Of a stretch of DNA of 64,000 nucleotides, positions 17,032 to 25,937 are shown in pieces. A program made the translations under genes and the position numbers. The number at the start of each line of letters is the position of its first letter. Position 1 is the first letter of the stretch. Under the pieces are notes generated by a model. The model did not search any database and was not told the origin of the DNA. It saw only the letters and a program-made list of their open reading frames with translations. The stretch comes from Terriglobia bacterium. Lineage in GTDB: Bacteria > Acidobacteriota > Terriglobia > Bryobacterales > Bryobacteraceae. Location of the stretch: assembly GCA_021324185.1 (NCBI GenBank), contig JAJPJN010000056.1:1-64000 (forward strand). Reading direction: 5' to 3'.

Positions 17032-17518
17032 GACAAAACCGAGCGAGCTGCGGCGCGATTTCCTGACCGCGCTGTGTGTCGGGGTCGGCGGCCTCACAGC
17101 GCTGATTGTGGCCGTGCCGGTTGTCGGTTTTCTTCTCGGCCCACTGCTGCGTGATACCGGACGGAAGTGGCGCGCAGTGGGACCTTTGGACAAATTTAAA
17201 ACCGGCGACACCGTCGAAGTGAAATTTGAAGACGCGTCTCCGCTGCCGTGGGCAGGAGTTACCGCAGAGACGGGCGCTTGGCTGCGGCGCAACAGCCAAA
17301 CGGAACTCATCGCTTTTTCGGTGAACTGTTCCCACCTCGGTTGTCCTGTGCGTTGGGAGCCAGCGGCAAAGCTCTTCATGTGTCCCTGCCATGGAGGCGT
17401 TTATTACAGCGATGGATCGGTCGCAGGAGGCCCCCCGCCCCGCGGTCTCACTCAATATCCCGTTCGCGTTCGAGACGGCAACGTGGAAATATTGACTTCT
17501 CCGATTCCGATTACCTAA
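17012..17518 (+). CDS. qcrA: Rieske [2Fe-2S] protein of a bc-type complex
   Basis: 168 residues. An N-terminal membrane anchor (ALCVGVGGLTALIVAVPVVG, residues 20-45) precedes a periplasmic Rieske fold. The cluster motifs are complete: NCSHLGCPV (Cys and His, plus the second Cys) and CPCHGGVYY. The protein passes electrons from quinol to cytochrome c. An RRDFL sequence just before the anchor suggests Tat-type export, usual for Rieske proteins. It overlaps the previous gene by 20 bases and is followed after 19 bases by the cytochrome b gene. Confidence 0.93.
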   Translation: MSLNPNETKPSELRRDFLTALCVGVGGLTALIVAVPVVGFLLGPLLRDTGRKWRAVGPLDKFKTGDTVEVKFEDASPLPWAGVTAETGAWLRRNSQTELIAFSVNCSHLGCPVRWEPAAKLFMCPCHGGVYYSDGSVAGGPPPRGLTQYPVRVRDGNVEILTSPIPIT

Positions 17519-17537
17519 AGCCATCGGAGAATCCCTC

Positions 17538-19001
17538 ATGTGGTTTTTGAAACTGATCTGGAAGATCCTGTCGATCCCATGGAAGATTTGGGAGTGGTTT
17601 GACGATCGAAGCGAGATCTCGAAAACGCTTGGTCCTCTATTGCGCCATCCGATACCGCCGGGAACGGGATGGAAGTACGTATTCGGTAGCGCTACTCTAA
17701 TCGCCTTTCTCATACAGGTGGCTACAGGGATTGCTCTCGCGACAGTGTATGTATCGTCGGCCGGCGGCGCTTACAAGAGTCTCGAGTTCATCAGCCATCA
17801 GGCGACGTGGGGTTGGTGGGTGCGCGGGATGCATTACTTTGGCGCCAGCGCCATGGTGCTTCTAGTCGGCTTGCACATGGGCCGCGTGTTTCTCACTGGA
17901 TCTTATAAATTCCCGCGCGAATTGAATTGGCTTACCGGCGTCATCTTACTGTTTTTGACATTGGCGATGGGCTTTACCGGACAGTTGCTGCGTTGGGATC
18001 AAACCGGAGTCTGGTCGACGACGATAGCGGCGGAACAGGCCGGCCGCGTGCCGGTAATCGGCCATTGGATCGCACGCCTGATTTTCGGCGGTAACACCGT
18101 GGGTGGCGCAACCCTCAGCCGCTTTTTTGCCGTTCACGTGTTCTGGATTCCGGCGGCCATCTTTGCCGTGGTCGGTTTCCATCTTTATCTGGTCATTCGC
18201 AACGGCATTTCGGAACCACCAAAGCCCGGGCATGCGATCAATCCTAAGACGTACCGGGCGTGGTACAAGGGATTGCTCGAACGCAGCGGAAGGCCTTTCT
18301 TTCCCGATGCGGCCTGGCGCGATGTCATCTTTGGCTTGCTCGTGGTGGTATGCATTGTCGTGCTCGCGGGCATCGTTCACGCGCCGGAACTAGCCGGGCC
18401 GCCGAATCCGGCGCTGATTCAGACGGAACCACGGCCAGATTGGTACCTGCTTTGGTACTACGCGTTGCTCGCGTTGACGCCTCACTACATGGAGAGCTAT
18501 TTGATGATTCTGGTGCCACTTGTAATTGCTGTGCTGCTCCTCTTCTTCCCGCTGATTTTCAATCGTGGCGAGCGCAGTGTTTCACGCCGGCCGTGGTCGG
18601 CGGCAATCGCCATTTTTGTGGTCCTGGTTGTCGCGACTTTGTGGTACCAGGGCAAAACCGCCCACTGGTCGCCTGCTTTCGATGCGCCGCCGCTTGCGAT
18701 TCAGACCATTGGCTTTGCCAGCGGGCCAATCTACCAGGGAGCGCAGCTCTTTCATGAGCGCGGATGTGAAGACTGTCACGCAATCGGCGGCCAAGGCGGC
18801 CACCGCGGGCCAGATCTCAGCACCGTAGCGGACCGCCTCACCGAGGAGCAGATGACAGTGCGCATCCTGAACGGGGGCAACAATATGCCCGCCTTCGGCA
18901 GCATTCTCACGCCGCAGGACCTCACGCTCCTGCTGGATTTTCTCGACTCACGAACCGCCTACAAAAATACCTCGTTTAGGCGAACCGGCGGGCAGCACTG
19001 A
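17538..19001 (+). CDS. qcrB: Cytochrome b fused to a C-terminal cytochrome c (bc complex)
   Basis: 487 residues. The first 370 form a complete cytochrome b: haem-ligand His residues in GMHYFGASAMVLLVGLHMGR and RFFAVHVFWIPAAIFAVVGFH, and PDWYLLWYYALLALTP at the place of the quinol-site PEWY motif. A last helix near residues 350-372 is followed by a class I cytochrome c domain with the haem motif CEDCH and a distal Met in NNMPAFG. Separate cytochrome c1 genes are not seen, so the tethered domain likely fills that role. Together with the upstream caa3 genes this forms a quinol-to-oxygen chain encoded in one operon. Confidence 0.93.
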   Translation: MWFLKLIWKILSIPWKIWEWFDDRSEISKTLGPLLRHPIPPGTGWKYVFGSATLIAFLIQVATGIALATVYVSSAGGAYKSLEFISHQATWGWWVRGMHYFGASAMVLLVGLHMGRVFLTGSYKFPRELNWLTGVILLFLTLAMGFTGQLLRWDQTGVWSTTIAAEQAGRVPVIGHWIARLIFGGNTVGGATLSRFFAVHVFWIPAAIFAVVGFHLYLVIRNGISEPPKPGHAINPKTYRAWYKGLLERSGRPFFPDAAWRDVIFGLLVVVCIVVLAGIVHAPELAGPPNPALIQTEPRPDWYLLWYYALLALTPHYMESYLMILVPLVIAVLLLFFPLIFNRGERSVSRRPWSAAIAIFVVLVVATLWYQGKTAHWSPAFDAPPLAIQTIGFASGPIYQGAQLFHERGCEDCHAIGGQGGHRGPDLSTVADRLTEEQMTVRILNGGNNMPAFGSILTPQDLTLLLDFLDSRTAYKNTSFRRTGGQH

Positions 19002-19032
19002 ACATGAGCACATATTTCCAAAGGATAAATCG

Positions 19033-20793
19033 ATGACAAAAGCAGGAACTGTAGCAGACCACCTTATAGAGCGGTTAGTCGAATGGGGAATCGACACCAT
19101 CTTTGGTTTTCCGGGGGATGGTATCAACGGCATTTTTGAAGCTTTACGCACGCATAAAGACAAACTGCGCTTCATCCAAGTACGGCATGAAGAGGCCGCG
19201 GCTTTTGCCGCCTGTGGCTATGCGAAATTCACGGGCCGTTTGGGGGTTTGCCTTGCGACTTCCGGCCCTGGAGGCATCCACCTCCTGAATGGCCTCTACG
19301 ACGCCAAATGCGATGGCCAGCCCGTCCTTGCCATCACGGGCCATACCTTTCACGACTTGATCGGCACTCACTACCAACAGGATGTCGACCTCGACAAACT
19401 CTTTATGGATGTGGCCGCCTACAACCAGCGAGTGATGGGCCCGGCGCACGTGGTGAATGTCGTCGACGAAGCGATCAAGACGTCTTTGACGCGCAGAACG
19501 GTTTCTCACATCACGATCCCTAAAGACATTCAGGAATGGACGCGATCTGAAAGCGAACGCTCATCGGCAAACATTGCCGAGCACAGTGCCGATCTCTTCG
19601 CCGCCCCTCATCCGATTCCGTCGGAGCGGTTGCTAAAGCAAGCCGCCGAACTGATCAATAAGGGATCGAAGGTAGCGATACTCGTTGGACGCGGTTGCCT
19701 AAATGCCCGGGAGGAGGTACTGGCGCTGGCTGAAGCCGCGGGCGCGCCGATAATAAAAGCGCTGTTAGGAAAAGCGGTGATACCGGATCGCAGCCCGTAC
19801 ACGACCGGAGGCATCGGGCTGCTGGGCACGGCTCCCTCGCAGGACGCGCTCAAGGAATGCGACACGTTTATCATGGCCGGCTCCAGTTTCCCGTACATGG
19901 AGTTTCTTCCCAGGCCAGGACAGGCCAAGACCATTCAGATCGACATCGATCCTACGCGAATTGGATTGCGGCATCCGGTGGACGTGGGTCTTATCGGCGA
20001 TTGCCGCAGTGTCCTGAAGGCACTGTTGCCGCTCATTAAACACAACAAAGACAGGGGGTTCCTTGAAAAGGCGCAGAAGCGCATGGCCGATTGGAATGAC
20101 CTTATGGAAAAACGGGGCACGCGCACCGATATTCCGATGAAACCACAGGTGGTGACTTATCACTTGAATAAGCTGCTGGATTCGAACGCGATCGTCTCTT
20201 CCGATAGCGGCACGATTGCAACCTGGACAGCTCGCTATATTGAAATGCGCGATGAAATGCAGTTCTCGCTTTCGGGCTCGCTGGCCACGATGGCCAATGG
20301 CCTCCCCTACAGCATTGGAGCAGCCGTCGCGTACCCGGGACGGCAGGTCGTCTGTGTTGTAGGCGACGGCGGCTTAACGATGCTGATGGGCGAGATCGCC
20401 ACGCTCGTCAAATACAAACTGCCGGTCAAAGTTGTCGTCATTAAAAACAACGTTCTGGGTGAGATTAAGTGGGAGCAGATGGCTCAGGAGGGCAATCCCC
20501 AATACGGAGTGGAGTTACAGCCCATCGATTTTGCAGGATACGCAAGATGTTGCGGAGCAGCCGGCTTCACCATTGAAGATCCCAAAAACGTGGAGAGTAC
20601 ACTGCGGCAGGCGCTTGCGCATCCCGGTCCCGCAGTAATTGAAGCAGTGGTCGATCCCAATGAGCCCCCACTACCGGGAAACATTTCGGCCGAACAAGCG
20701 CTGCATTTTGCCGAAGCGCTGGCAAAAGGAGAAAAAGATCGCTGGAAGGTCATAAAGACCGTTATCGAAGATAAGGTTCGGGAAGTTATCTAG
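19033..20793 (+). CDS. Thiamine-diphosphate enzyme, pyruvate oxidase-like
   Basis: 586 residues of the PoxB/acetolactate-synthase fold. The cofactor-activating Glu is in VRHEEAAAFAACGYAKFTG, followed by GVCLATSGPGGIHLLNGLYD. The central FAD-domain-like part is present (VAILVGRGCLNAREEVLALAE). The ThDP/Mg motif is VVGDGGLTMLMGEIATL with Asn in VIKNN. The order and length fit pyruvate:quinone oxidase-type enzymes that decarboxylate pyruvate to acetate, which would feed electrons to the respiratory chain encoded just upstream. Acetolactate synthase is less likely because the C-terminal part resembles PoxB, but the substrate cannot be read from sequence. Confidence 0.8.
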   Translation: MTKAGTVADHLIERLVEWGIDTIFGFPGDGINGIFEALRTHKDKLRFIQVRHEEAAAFAACGYAKFTGRLGVCLATSGPGGIHLLNGLYDAKCDGQPVLAITGHTFHDLIGTHYQQDVDLDKLFMDVAAYNQRVMGPAHVVNVVDEAIKTSLTRRTVSHITIPKDIQEWTRSESERSSANIAEHSADLFAAPHPIPSERLLKQAAELINKGSKVAILVGRGCLNAREEVLALAEAAGAPIIKALLGKAVIPDRSPYTTGGIGLLGTAPSQDALKECDTFIMAGSSFPYMEFLPRPGQAKTIQIDIDPTRIGLRHPVDVGLIGDCRSVLKALLPLIKHNKDRGFLEKAQKRMADWNDLMEKRGTRTDIPMKPQVVTYHLNKLLDSNAIVSSDSGTIATWTARYIEMRDEMQFSLSGSLATMANGLPYSIGAAVAYPGRQVVCVVGDGGLTMLMGEIATLVKYKLPVKVVVIKNNVLGEIKWEQMAQEGNPQYGVELQPIDFAGYARCCGAAGFTIEDPKNVESTLRQALAHPGPAVIEAVVDPNEPPLPGNISAEQALHFAEALAKGEKDRWKVIKTVIEDKVREVI

Positions 20794-20795
20794 CC

Positions 20796-21995
20796 ATGAG
20801 CAACTCCGAGCGCGTCGAACGAATTCGGGATGCATTGCGCAAGAACAAGTGGGACTTGGTAGTTTGCGCTCTGCCCATGAATGTGCTCTTGCTCTCTGGT
20901 TATTGGCCTGTAGTGGGTACGGGTGTGGCGGTTGCTTCGAAAGAAGGCAAGATCAGTCTTTTGGTTCCGGAGGACGAGGAGGATCTCGCAAGGCACGGAT
21001 GGGCCGATGAGGTACGAACCTTCAAAGCAGGCTCGTTGAATGAAGTTATCACCGCTTCAGAGGCGATACGCGAGCCTCTGAAGCGCTTAGCGCGAGGACT
21101 TTTCGCCGGACCGGTGCGAGTTGGCTTTGAAGCGCAAGAGACCTCGGAGCCGGCTTTCTATGCAGCGATACATCTTTACACCGAAACGATGCGCGAGCTG
21201 CTTGAGGAAACTTTCAACATCGCCGCGCTTACTGCTGCCGATGAAGTTCTAGCACATCTGCGCGGTTGTAACACACAGTTTGAAATCAGCCGGATTCAAA
21301 CTGCCTGTCAGATCGCTGAAACAGCATTTGAGCACGGCTGCCAGCAGATTAGGGCCGGTGCAACTGAGGTGGAAATTGCAGCGATCTTCCGCGAGCCTTT
21401 GAGCGCAAGCGTTGTGGATTACCCCAAGGTGCAGCGGGCCGATGGTTTCGCATGGTGCATGTCGGGAAGTAATTCTGCGCTCGCCTCAGGGGCTTACGCG
21501 CGTTCACGGCCTAAGCAGATCGAATGGGGAGATCTGGTTTTAGTGCATTGTAATTCCTATGCGGACGGGCACTGGACCGATATAACGCGCACCTATTTTC
21601 TTGGCGAATTGGAACAACGCGCAACGCAGATGTATGAGGCGGTATTCGCCGCCCGCGAAGCTGCTCTGGCCGCAATTCGTCCTGGCGTGAAAGCAGCGGA
21701 CATTGATAAAGCAGCGCGAGACGTTTTGGAGAAGCGCGGGTTCGGTCACCAGTTCAAGCATTCCACCGGACACGGTGTAGGTTTCTCGGCGATAAGCGCC
21801 AATGCGAGGCCACGCCTTCACCCGAAATCGCCAGACATACTTCAGATCGGCATGGTGTTCAATGTGGAACCCGCCATTTATTTTGACGGGTACGGGGGCA
21901 TTCGCCACTGCGACATGGTGACCGTCACTGAGGGGAGCGCAGAAGTGCTCACCTCATTTCAATGCCAGATCAACGAGTTACAGGTGGGGGTCTAG
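20796..21995 (+). CDS. M24 family peptidase-like protein with altered metal ligands
   Basis: 399 residues: an N-terminal creatinase-type domain (LVVCALPMNVLLLSGYWPVV) and a C-terminal pita-bread domain. Conserved catalytic pieces are WTDITRTYFLG, HSTGHGVGFS and MVFNVEPAIYF. Two of the five usual metal ligands differ: the Asp expected 11 residues before the Asp of TDITRT is His (VLVHCNSYADGHWTD), and the Glu of the usual RIED motif is Cys (GGIRHCDMVTVT). The protein could be a metal-free creatinase-like hydrolase or bind metal differently. It begins 2 bases after the ThDP enzyme. True Xaa-Pro aminopeptidase activity should not be assumed. Confidence 0.75.
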   Translation: MSNSERVERIRDALRKNKWDLVVCALPMNVLLLSGYWPVVGTGVAVASKEGKISLLVPEDEEDLARHGWADEVRTFKAGSLNEVITASEAIREPLKRLARGLFAGPVRVGFEAQETSEPAFYAAIHLYTETMRELLEETFNIAALTAADEVLAHLRGCNTQFEISRIQTACQIAETAFEHGCQQIRAGATEVEIAAIFREPLSASVVDYPKVQRADGFAWCMSGSNSALASGAYARSRPKQIEWGDLVLVHCNSYADGHWTDITRTYFLGELEQRATQMYEAVFAAREAALAAIRPGVKAADIDKAARDVLEKRGFGHQFKHSTGHGVGFSAISANARPRLHPKSPDILQIGMVFNVEPAIYFDGYGGIRHCDMVTVTEGSAEVLTSFQCQINELQVGV

Positions 21996-22012
21996 TTAAG
22001 AAAGGTTTTTAA

Positions 22013-24442
22013 ATGCCACGTTTTCGAGGAACTAAGAGCGCGTTTGGCGCACCGGGGGATCAACCTCGTTGGACTTACGCTGACAAAGACGGTGTCGGCA
22101 CGGCGTGTTCAAGCGGAAGTCGTGTTTGGTTCACCATTTGGCGTGGCGCTTTGACGGAGATCTACTACCCGACCGTGGATCGTCCACAAATGCGCGATCT
22201 TGAGTTTTTATTCGCCGATGGGAATGGCACGTTCATAGAAGAGAAGCGAGATCTCGATTATGAGATCGAGAGAATGGAGCCTTCACAAGGTTATAAAATC
22301 ACCAGGCGAGATCCTCGCGGCCATTTCTACTTCACCAAGGAAGTGATTGTCGAACCCTTTCGCCCCTGTGTCTTGCTCCATGCGGCTATCCAAGGAGATG
22401 ACAAATTCCTCCAGAATCTCAGGACCTACCTGCTGTGCGCTCCTCATTTAGAGAATGGAGGCGAGGGGAACAGTGCTTTCGTGGTCGAAGTTTCGGGCCG
22501 GGAGTTACTTGTCGCTAATAAAGGTGCCCGCTGGCTCGCAGTAGGAGCTTCTTGTCAATTCTCGCGACTCTCTTGCGGATACGTTGGGCAGAGTGATGGC
22601 TATACGGATGTCGCAAAGCATCACAAAATGGAGTTTGAGTTCGATGAGGCGAAGAACGGCAACGTGGCGCTTACGGGAGAACTCGATCTTTCGAAGGGCC
22701 GTGAGTTCACGGTCGGCATTGCATTCGGTGAAACTCTTCCCAGTACGCTTTCAGTGCTCTTTCAAAGTCTTGGTCTTCCTTACAAGGAGCAACGCAAGAT
22801 TTTCATCGATCAATGGGCTGCAGCATCAAAGGAGAGGAAGTCTCTCGAAAAAACGAGCGGGGACGAGGGGCGGTTGTTTCATTCGAGTTACAACCTGCTA
22901 TTGACTCACGAAGACAAGTTATACCAGGGAGCATTCGTGGCGTCGCTCGCGAATCCTTGGGGCGAAGCGCGAAACGACCATGAGGGACAGGGCGGTTATC
23001 ACCTGGTTTGGACGCGCGACATGGTGGAGAGCGCGATGGGTCTGCTCGCCGCCGGCAATACGGAGGCGCCTTTACGGGCGCTCATTTACCTGGCAGCCCG
23101 GCAGGAAGAAGACGGCAGCTTTCCTCAAAATTTCTGGGTGGATGGCACGGCTTTCTGGAAAGGAATGCAACTCGACGAAGTCGCATTTCCCGTGCTGCTA
23201 GCCTGGCGTCTTCACCAGTTGAAGCTGCTGGGAGAATTCAACCCTCGCGTGATGGTAAACCGGGCTATCGCTTTCCTCCTGCACAGCGGGCCAGTAACGG
23301 GCGAGGAGCGATGGGAAGAGGCGAGCGGCTATTCCCCTTCCACGCTGGCGGTGATTATCTCCGCTTTTATTTGCGCGGCCTCTTTCGCGCGCGCAGAAAA
23401 GGACAGCAACACAGCGGATTTTCTGGAGAGCTACGCAGACTTTCTGCGCTCGCATCTGGAGGAGTGGACCGTCACAACGAAAGGATCGCTTCTTAGCGGC
23501 TCCTCCCGGTATTTTGTGCGCCTGAATCCGGCCAAGCCGGGAGAGGTCGCGGCCCCCGGAGCGATAGACGAAGTTGAGCTCAAGCTCACCAGCCGAGCTC
23601 CTGGCGCACCCGAATCCTTTCCGGCACGAGACATTGTAGACGCTGGTTTTCTGCAACTGGTCCGCTATGGAATCCTTTCTGCCAACGATCCTTTAATCCT
23701 CGACAGTCTGAAGCCCATTGATGCAACGCTCAAGGTAGACACGCCCCGCGGCCCCTGCTGGCACCGTTACAACCACGACGGCTATGGTCAGAAGCCCGAT
23801 GGCGGTCCTTACACAGGTTGGGGAAAGGGACGCGCCTGGCCGCTTCTTACCGGCGAACGAGCACACTATGAGCTTGCTGCCGGTCGCGATTATCGCCCGC
23901 TACTAAATGCAATGGAGCAGTTCGCTAATAAGGGTGGCCTCGTGCCGGAACAGATCTGGGATGAAGCGGATCTCCCCGAAGCGCATATGTATGGCGGAAA
24001 ACCGACCGGATCAGCCAATCCTCTGCTGTGGGCGCATTCGGAATACCTGCGGCTCCTCCGCTCGTCTCACGACGGAAAGGTCTTTGATTTGATCCCGGAA
24101 GTCGCCGCCAGATATGCAAACGGCAAGACGAAAAGCAAAGTGGAGTTCTGGTTGCCCAAGCATCCAATCCAGCGGGTATGGAAAGACCGCGCGGTTCGCA
24201 TCTGCGCCCCGGAGCCGTTCCGTCTTCGCTGGTCGGCCGATCAATGGAAAACATGGAAGGACAACGATTCGCAGCCTACCGGGGTCGGCGGCGAATACTT
24301 CGACATAGCCCCTTCCGAATTCCAGGCTGCAGTTGAGTTCACTTTTTATTGGACAACCCGTGAACAGTGGGAGGGCCGGAATTATCGGTTCGAAGCGCAT
24401 CAGGAAGAGTCAAAATGGAAAACTCAAATCTCGGGAAAGTAG
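22013..24442 (+). CDS. Glucoamylase-type glycoside hydrolase (GH15)
   Basis: 809 residues. The N-terminal 270 residues form the beta-sandwich typical of bacterial glucoamylases (FRGTKSAFGAPGDQPRWTYA, GALTEIYYPTVDRPQMRDLE). The (alpha/alpha)6 barrel starts with YHLVWTRDMVESAMGLLA, carries the likely acid Glu in ERWEEASGYSPSTLA and the base Glu in GGLVPEQIWDEADL, and a C-terminal sheet domain follows. The enzyme would release glucose from alpha-glucans. No signal peptide is visible, so it likely acts on internal glycogen or maltodextrin. The last 28 bases overlap the next gene. Confidence 0.92.
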   Translation: MPRFRGTKSAFGAPGDQPRWTYADKDGVGTACSSGSRVWFTIWRGALTEIYYPTVDRPQMRDLEFLFADGNGTFIEEKRDLDYEIERMEPSQGYKITRRDPRGHFYFTKEVIVEPFRPCVLLHAAIQGDDKFLQNLRTYLLCAPHLENGGEGNSAFVVEVSGRELLVANKGARWLAVGASCQFSRLSCGYVGQSDGYTDVAKHHKMEFEFDEAKNGNVALTGELDLSKGREFTVGIAFGETLPSTLSVLFQSLGLPYKEQRKIFIDQWAAASKERKSLEKTSGDEGRLFHSSYNLLLTHEDKLYQGAFVASLANPWGEARNDHEGQGGYHLVWTRDMVESAMGLLAAGNTEAPLRALIYLAARQEEDGSFPQNFWVDGTAFWKGMQLDEVAFPVLLAWRLHQLKLLGEFNPRVMVNRAIAFLLHSGPVTGEERWEEASGYSPSTLAVIISAFICAASFARAEKDSNTADFLESYADFLRSHLEEWTVTTKGSLLSGSSRYFVRLNPAKPGEVAAPGAIDEVELKLTSRAPGAPESFPARDIVDAGFLQLVRYGILSANDPLILDSLKPIDATLKVDTPRGPCWHRYNHDGYGQKPDGGPYTGWGKGRAWPLLTGERAHYELAAGRDYRPLLNAMEQFANKGGLVPEQIWDEADLPEAHMYGGKPTGSANPLLWAHSEYLRLLRSSHDGKVFDLIPEVAARYANGKTKSKVEFWLPKHPIQRVWKDRAVRICAPEPFRLRWSADQWKTWKDNDSQPTGVGGEYFDIAPSEFQAAVEFTFYWTTREQWEGRNYRFEAHQEESKWKTQISGK

Positions 24443-25416
24443 TCGTCGTCACCGGCGCCTCTGCCGGTGTCGGGCGGGCTGTAACGGCGGAGTTCGCGCG
24501 GCAGGGAGCGCATCTGGGGTTGATCGCGCGAGGCCGCGAGCGCTTAGAAGCGGCCAAGCGTGAAGTCGAACAATTGGGCGGAAAGGCCGTCGCGTTGCCC
24601 ACCGACGTGGCAGACGCTCAGCAAGTGGAAGCGGCAGCCGAGCGTGCCGAACAAGAATTGGGACCGATCGACATCTGGGTTAACGTGGCGATGACTACGA
24701 TTTTCGCGCCGTTTCTTGAGATCAAGCCGGAGGAATTCAAGCGCGCCACGGAAGTCACGTACCTGGGACAAGTTTACGGAACGATGGCAGCGCTGAAACG
24801 CATGCACGCGCGTGATCGTGGCGTAATCGTTCAGGTTGGCTCGGCGCTGGCGTATCGTTCGATCCCGCTGCAATCGCCATACTGCGGGGCCAAGCACGCG
24901 ATTGTGGGATTCACGGACTCGATCCGCTCCGAGTTGATTCACGACAAAAGCAACGTACATATTACGGCCGTAATGCTGCCCGCGATGAACACGCCCCAGT
25001 TCACTTGGTGCCGCACGCGTTTACCCCGCCATCCTCAGCCGGTGCCGCCAATTTTCCAACCTGAGGTGGCGGCTCGGGCTATCGTTTGGGCAGCAGGTCA
25101 GAAACGTCGCGAGGTGTTTGTTGGTTGGCCCACCGTGCTCGCGATTTACGGTCAGGACATTGCACCATCGTTTGCCGACCGTTATCTGGCAAAAACTGCC
25201 TATAGCGGCCAGCAGACTTCAGAGCCAGTGGCGGCAGACCGCCCGGATAATTTATTCGAACCCGTGCCGGGCGACTTTGCGGCTCATGGCGTTTTTGATC
25301 AGCGATCCAGCGACTTCAGCGTGCAGACCTGGATGGATATGCATCGGGGAAAGCTATCGCTCGCAGGCGTGGGTTTGGCAGTGCTCGCGTTGATTGCTCT
25401 AAAGAGGAAGAAATAA
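24415..25416 (+). CDS. Short-chain dehydrogenase/reductase with C-terminal membrane anchor
   Basis: 333 residues. The NAD(P)-binding motif VVVTGASAGVGRAVTAEFA and the catalytic YxxxK (SPYCGAKHAIVGF) with the preceding Ser (QVGSALAYRS) are intact. After a 75-residue extension the protein ends with a hydrophobic helix KLSLAGVGLAVLALIALKRKK, so it is probably anchored in the inner membrane. The ATG at 24415 is chosen because it precedes the Rossmann fold directly. The TAA overlaps the ATG of the next gene (TAATG). The substrate is unknown; the neighbours suggest sugar or alcohol oxidation. Confidence 0.88.
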   Translation: MENSNLGKVVVVTGASAGVGRAVTAEFARQGAHLGLIARGRERLEAAKREVEQLGGKAVALPTDVADAQQVEAAAERAEQELGPIDIWVNVAMTTIFAPFLEIKPEEFKRATEVTYLGQVYGTMAALKRMHARDRGVIVQVGSALAYRSIPLQSPYCGAKHAIVGFTDSIRSELIHDKSNVHITAVMLPAMNTPQFTWCRTRLPRHPQPVPPIFQPEVAARAIVWAAGQKRREVFVGWPTVLAIYGQDIAPSFADRYLAKTAYSGQQTSEPVAADRPDNLFEPVPGDFAAHGVFDQRSSDFSVQTWMDMHRGKLSLAGVGLAVLALIALKRKK

Positions 25417-25937
25417 TGCTGACCGAATTGACTCCGGCGGAACTGAGCAGCGATCTGCGCCAGGGGCCGAGTGAGTTCTTGAAACATCGCCACACTGTCG
25501 CGGGCCTTTCTTTGTTTTCTGCGGGCGTGATGGGAGGAATCGCGCTTTATCAACTCGGCATTTTGGAAGAGATTCCCGAGCCGCGATGGAGTAAATTCAA
25601 TGCGGAAAAAGTGAACGGTTCCGCAGAAGCATATTCTCACCTCGCCGTTCCCGATGCGTTGCTGGGTTTCGTGAATTATCGGGTGACAGCTTGCTCAGCG
25701 GGTATGGGCGCACAGAAGCGTTGGGGAACACACCCATGGATTCCGATAAGCATGGGGGCCAAGGCATTACTAGACGCCGCGCTCGCCGGTAAACTCACGG
25801 TTGACCAGTGGACCAAATATCGCGCCTTTTGCTTCTGGTGTCTGTTGACGACGGCTGCTACCTTTGCGGGGCTCCGGTTTTCAATTGCCGAAACAAGAGC
25901 CGCTGTTGGCACCCTCATTGGAGGAGACCGTGGCTGA
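25416..25937 (+). CDS. Membrane protein, vitamin K epoxide reductase-like
   Basis: 173 residues with about four hydrophobic segments (VAGLSLFSAGVMGGIALYQL, the region around VPDALLGFVNYRVTACSAGM, one near SMGAKALLDAALAG, and CLLTTAATFAGLRFSIAE). A CxxC motif, AFCFWC, lies at the start of the last helix, as in VKOR-type quinone-linked thiol oxidases. The first half does not show a second conserved Cys pair clearly, so the call is tentative. It sits in a run of overlapping genes between the SDR and a duplicated membrane protein; an electron-transfer role between membrane dehydrogenases and quinone is only a guess. Confidence 0.5.
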   Translation: MLTELTPAELSSDLRQGPSEFLKHRHTVAGLSLFSAGVMGGIALYQLGILEEIPEPRWSKFNAEKVNGSAEAYSHLAVPDALLGFVNYRVTACSAGMGAQKRWGTHPWIPISMGAKALLDAALAGKLTVDQWTKYRAFCFWCLLTTAATFAGLRFSIAETRAAVGTLIGGDRG

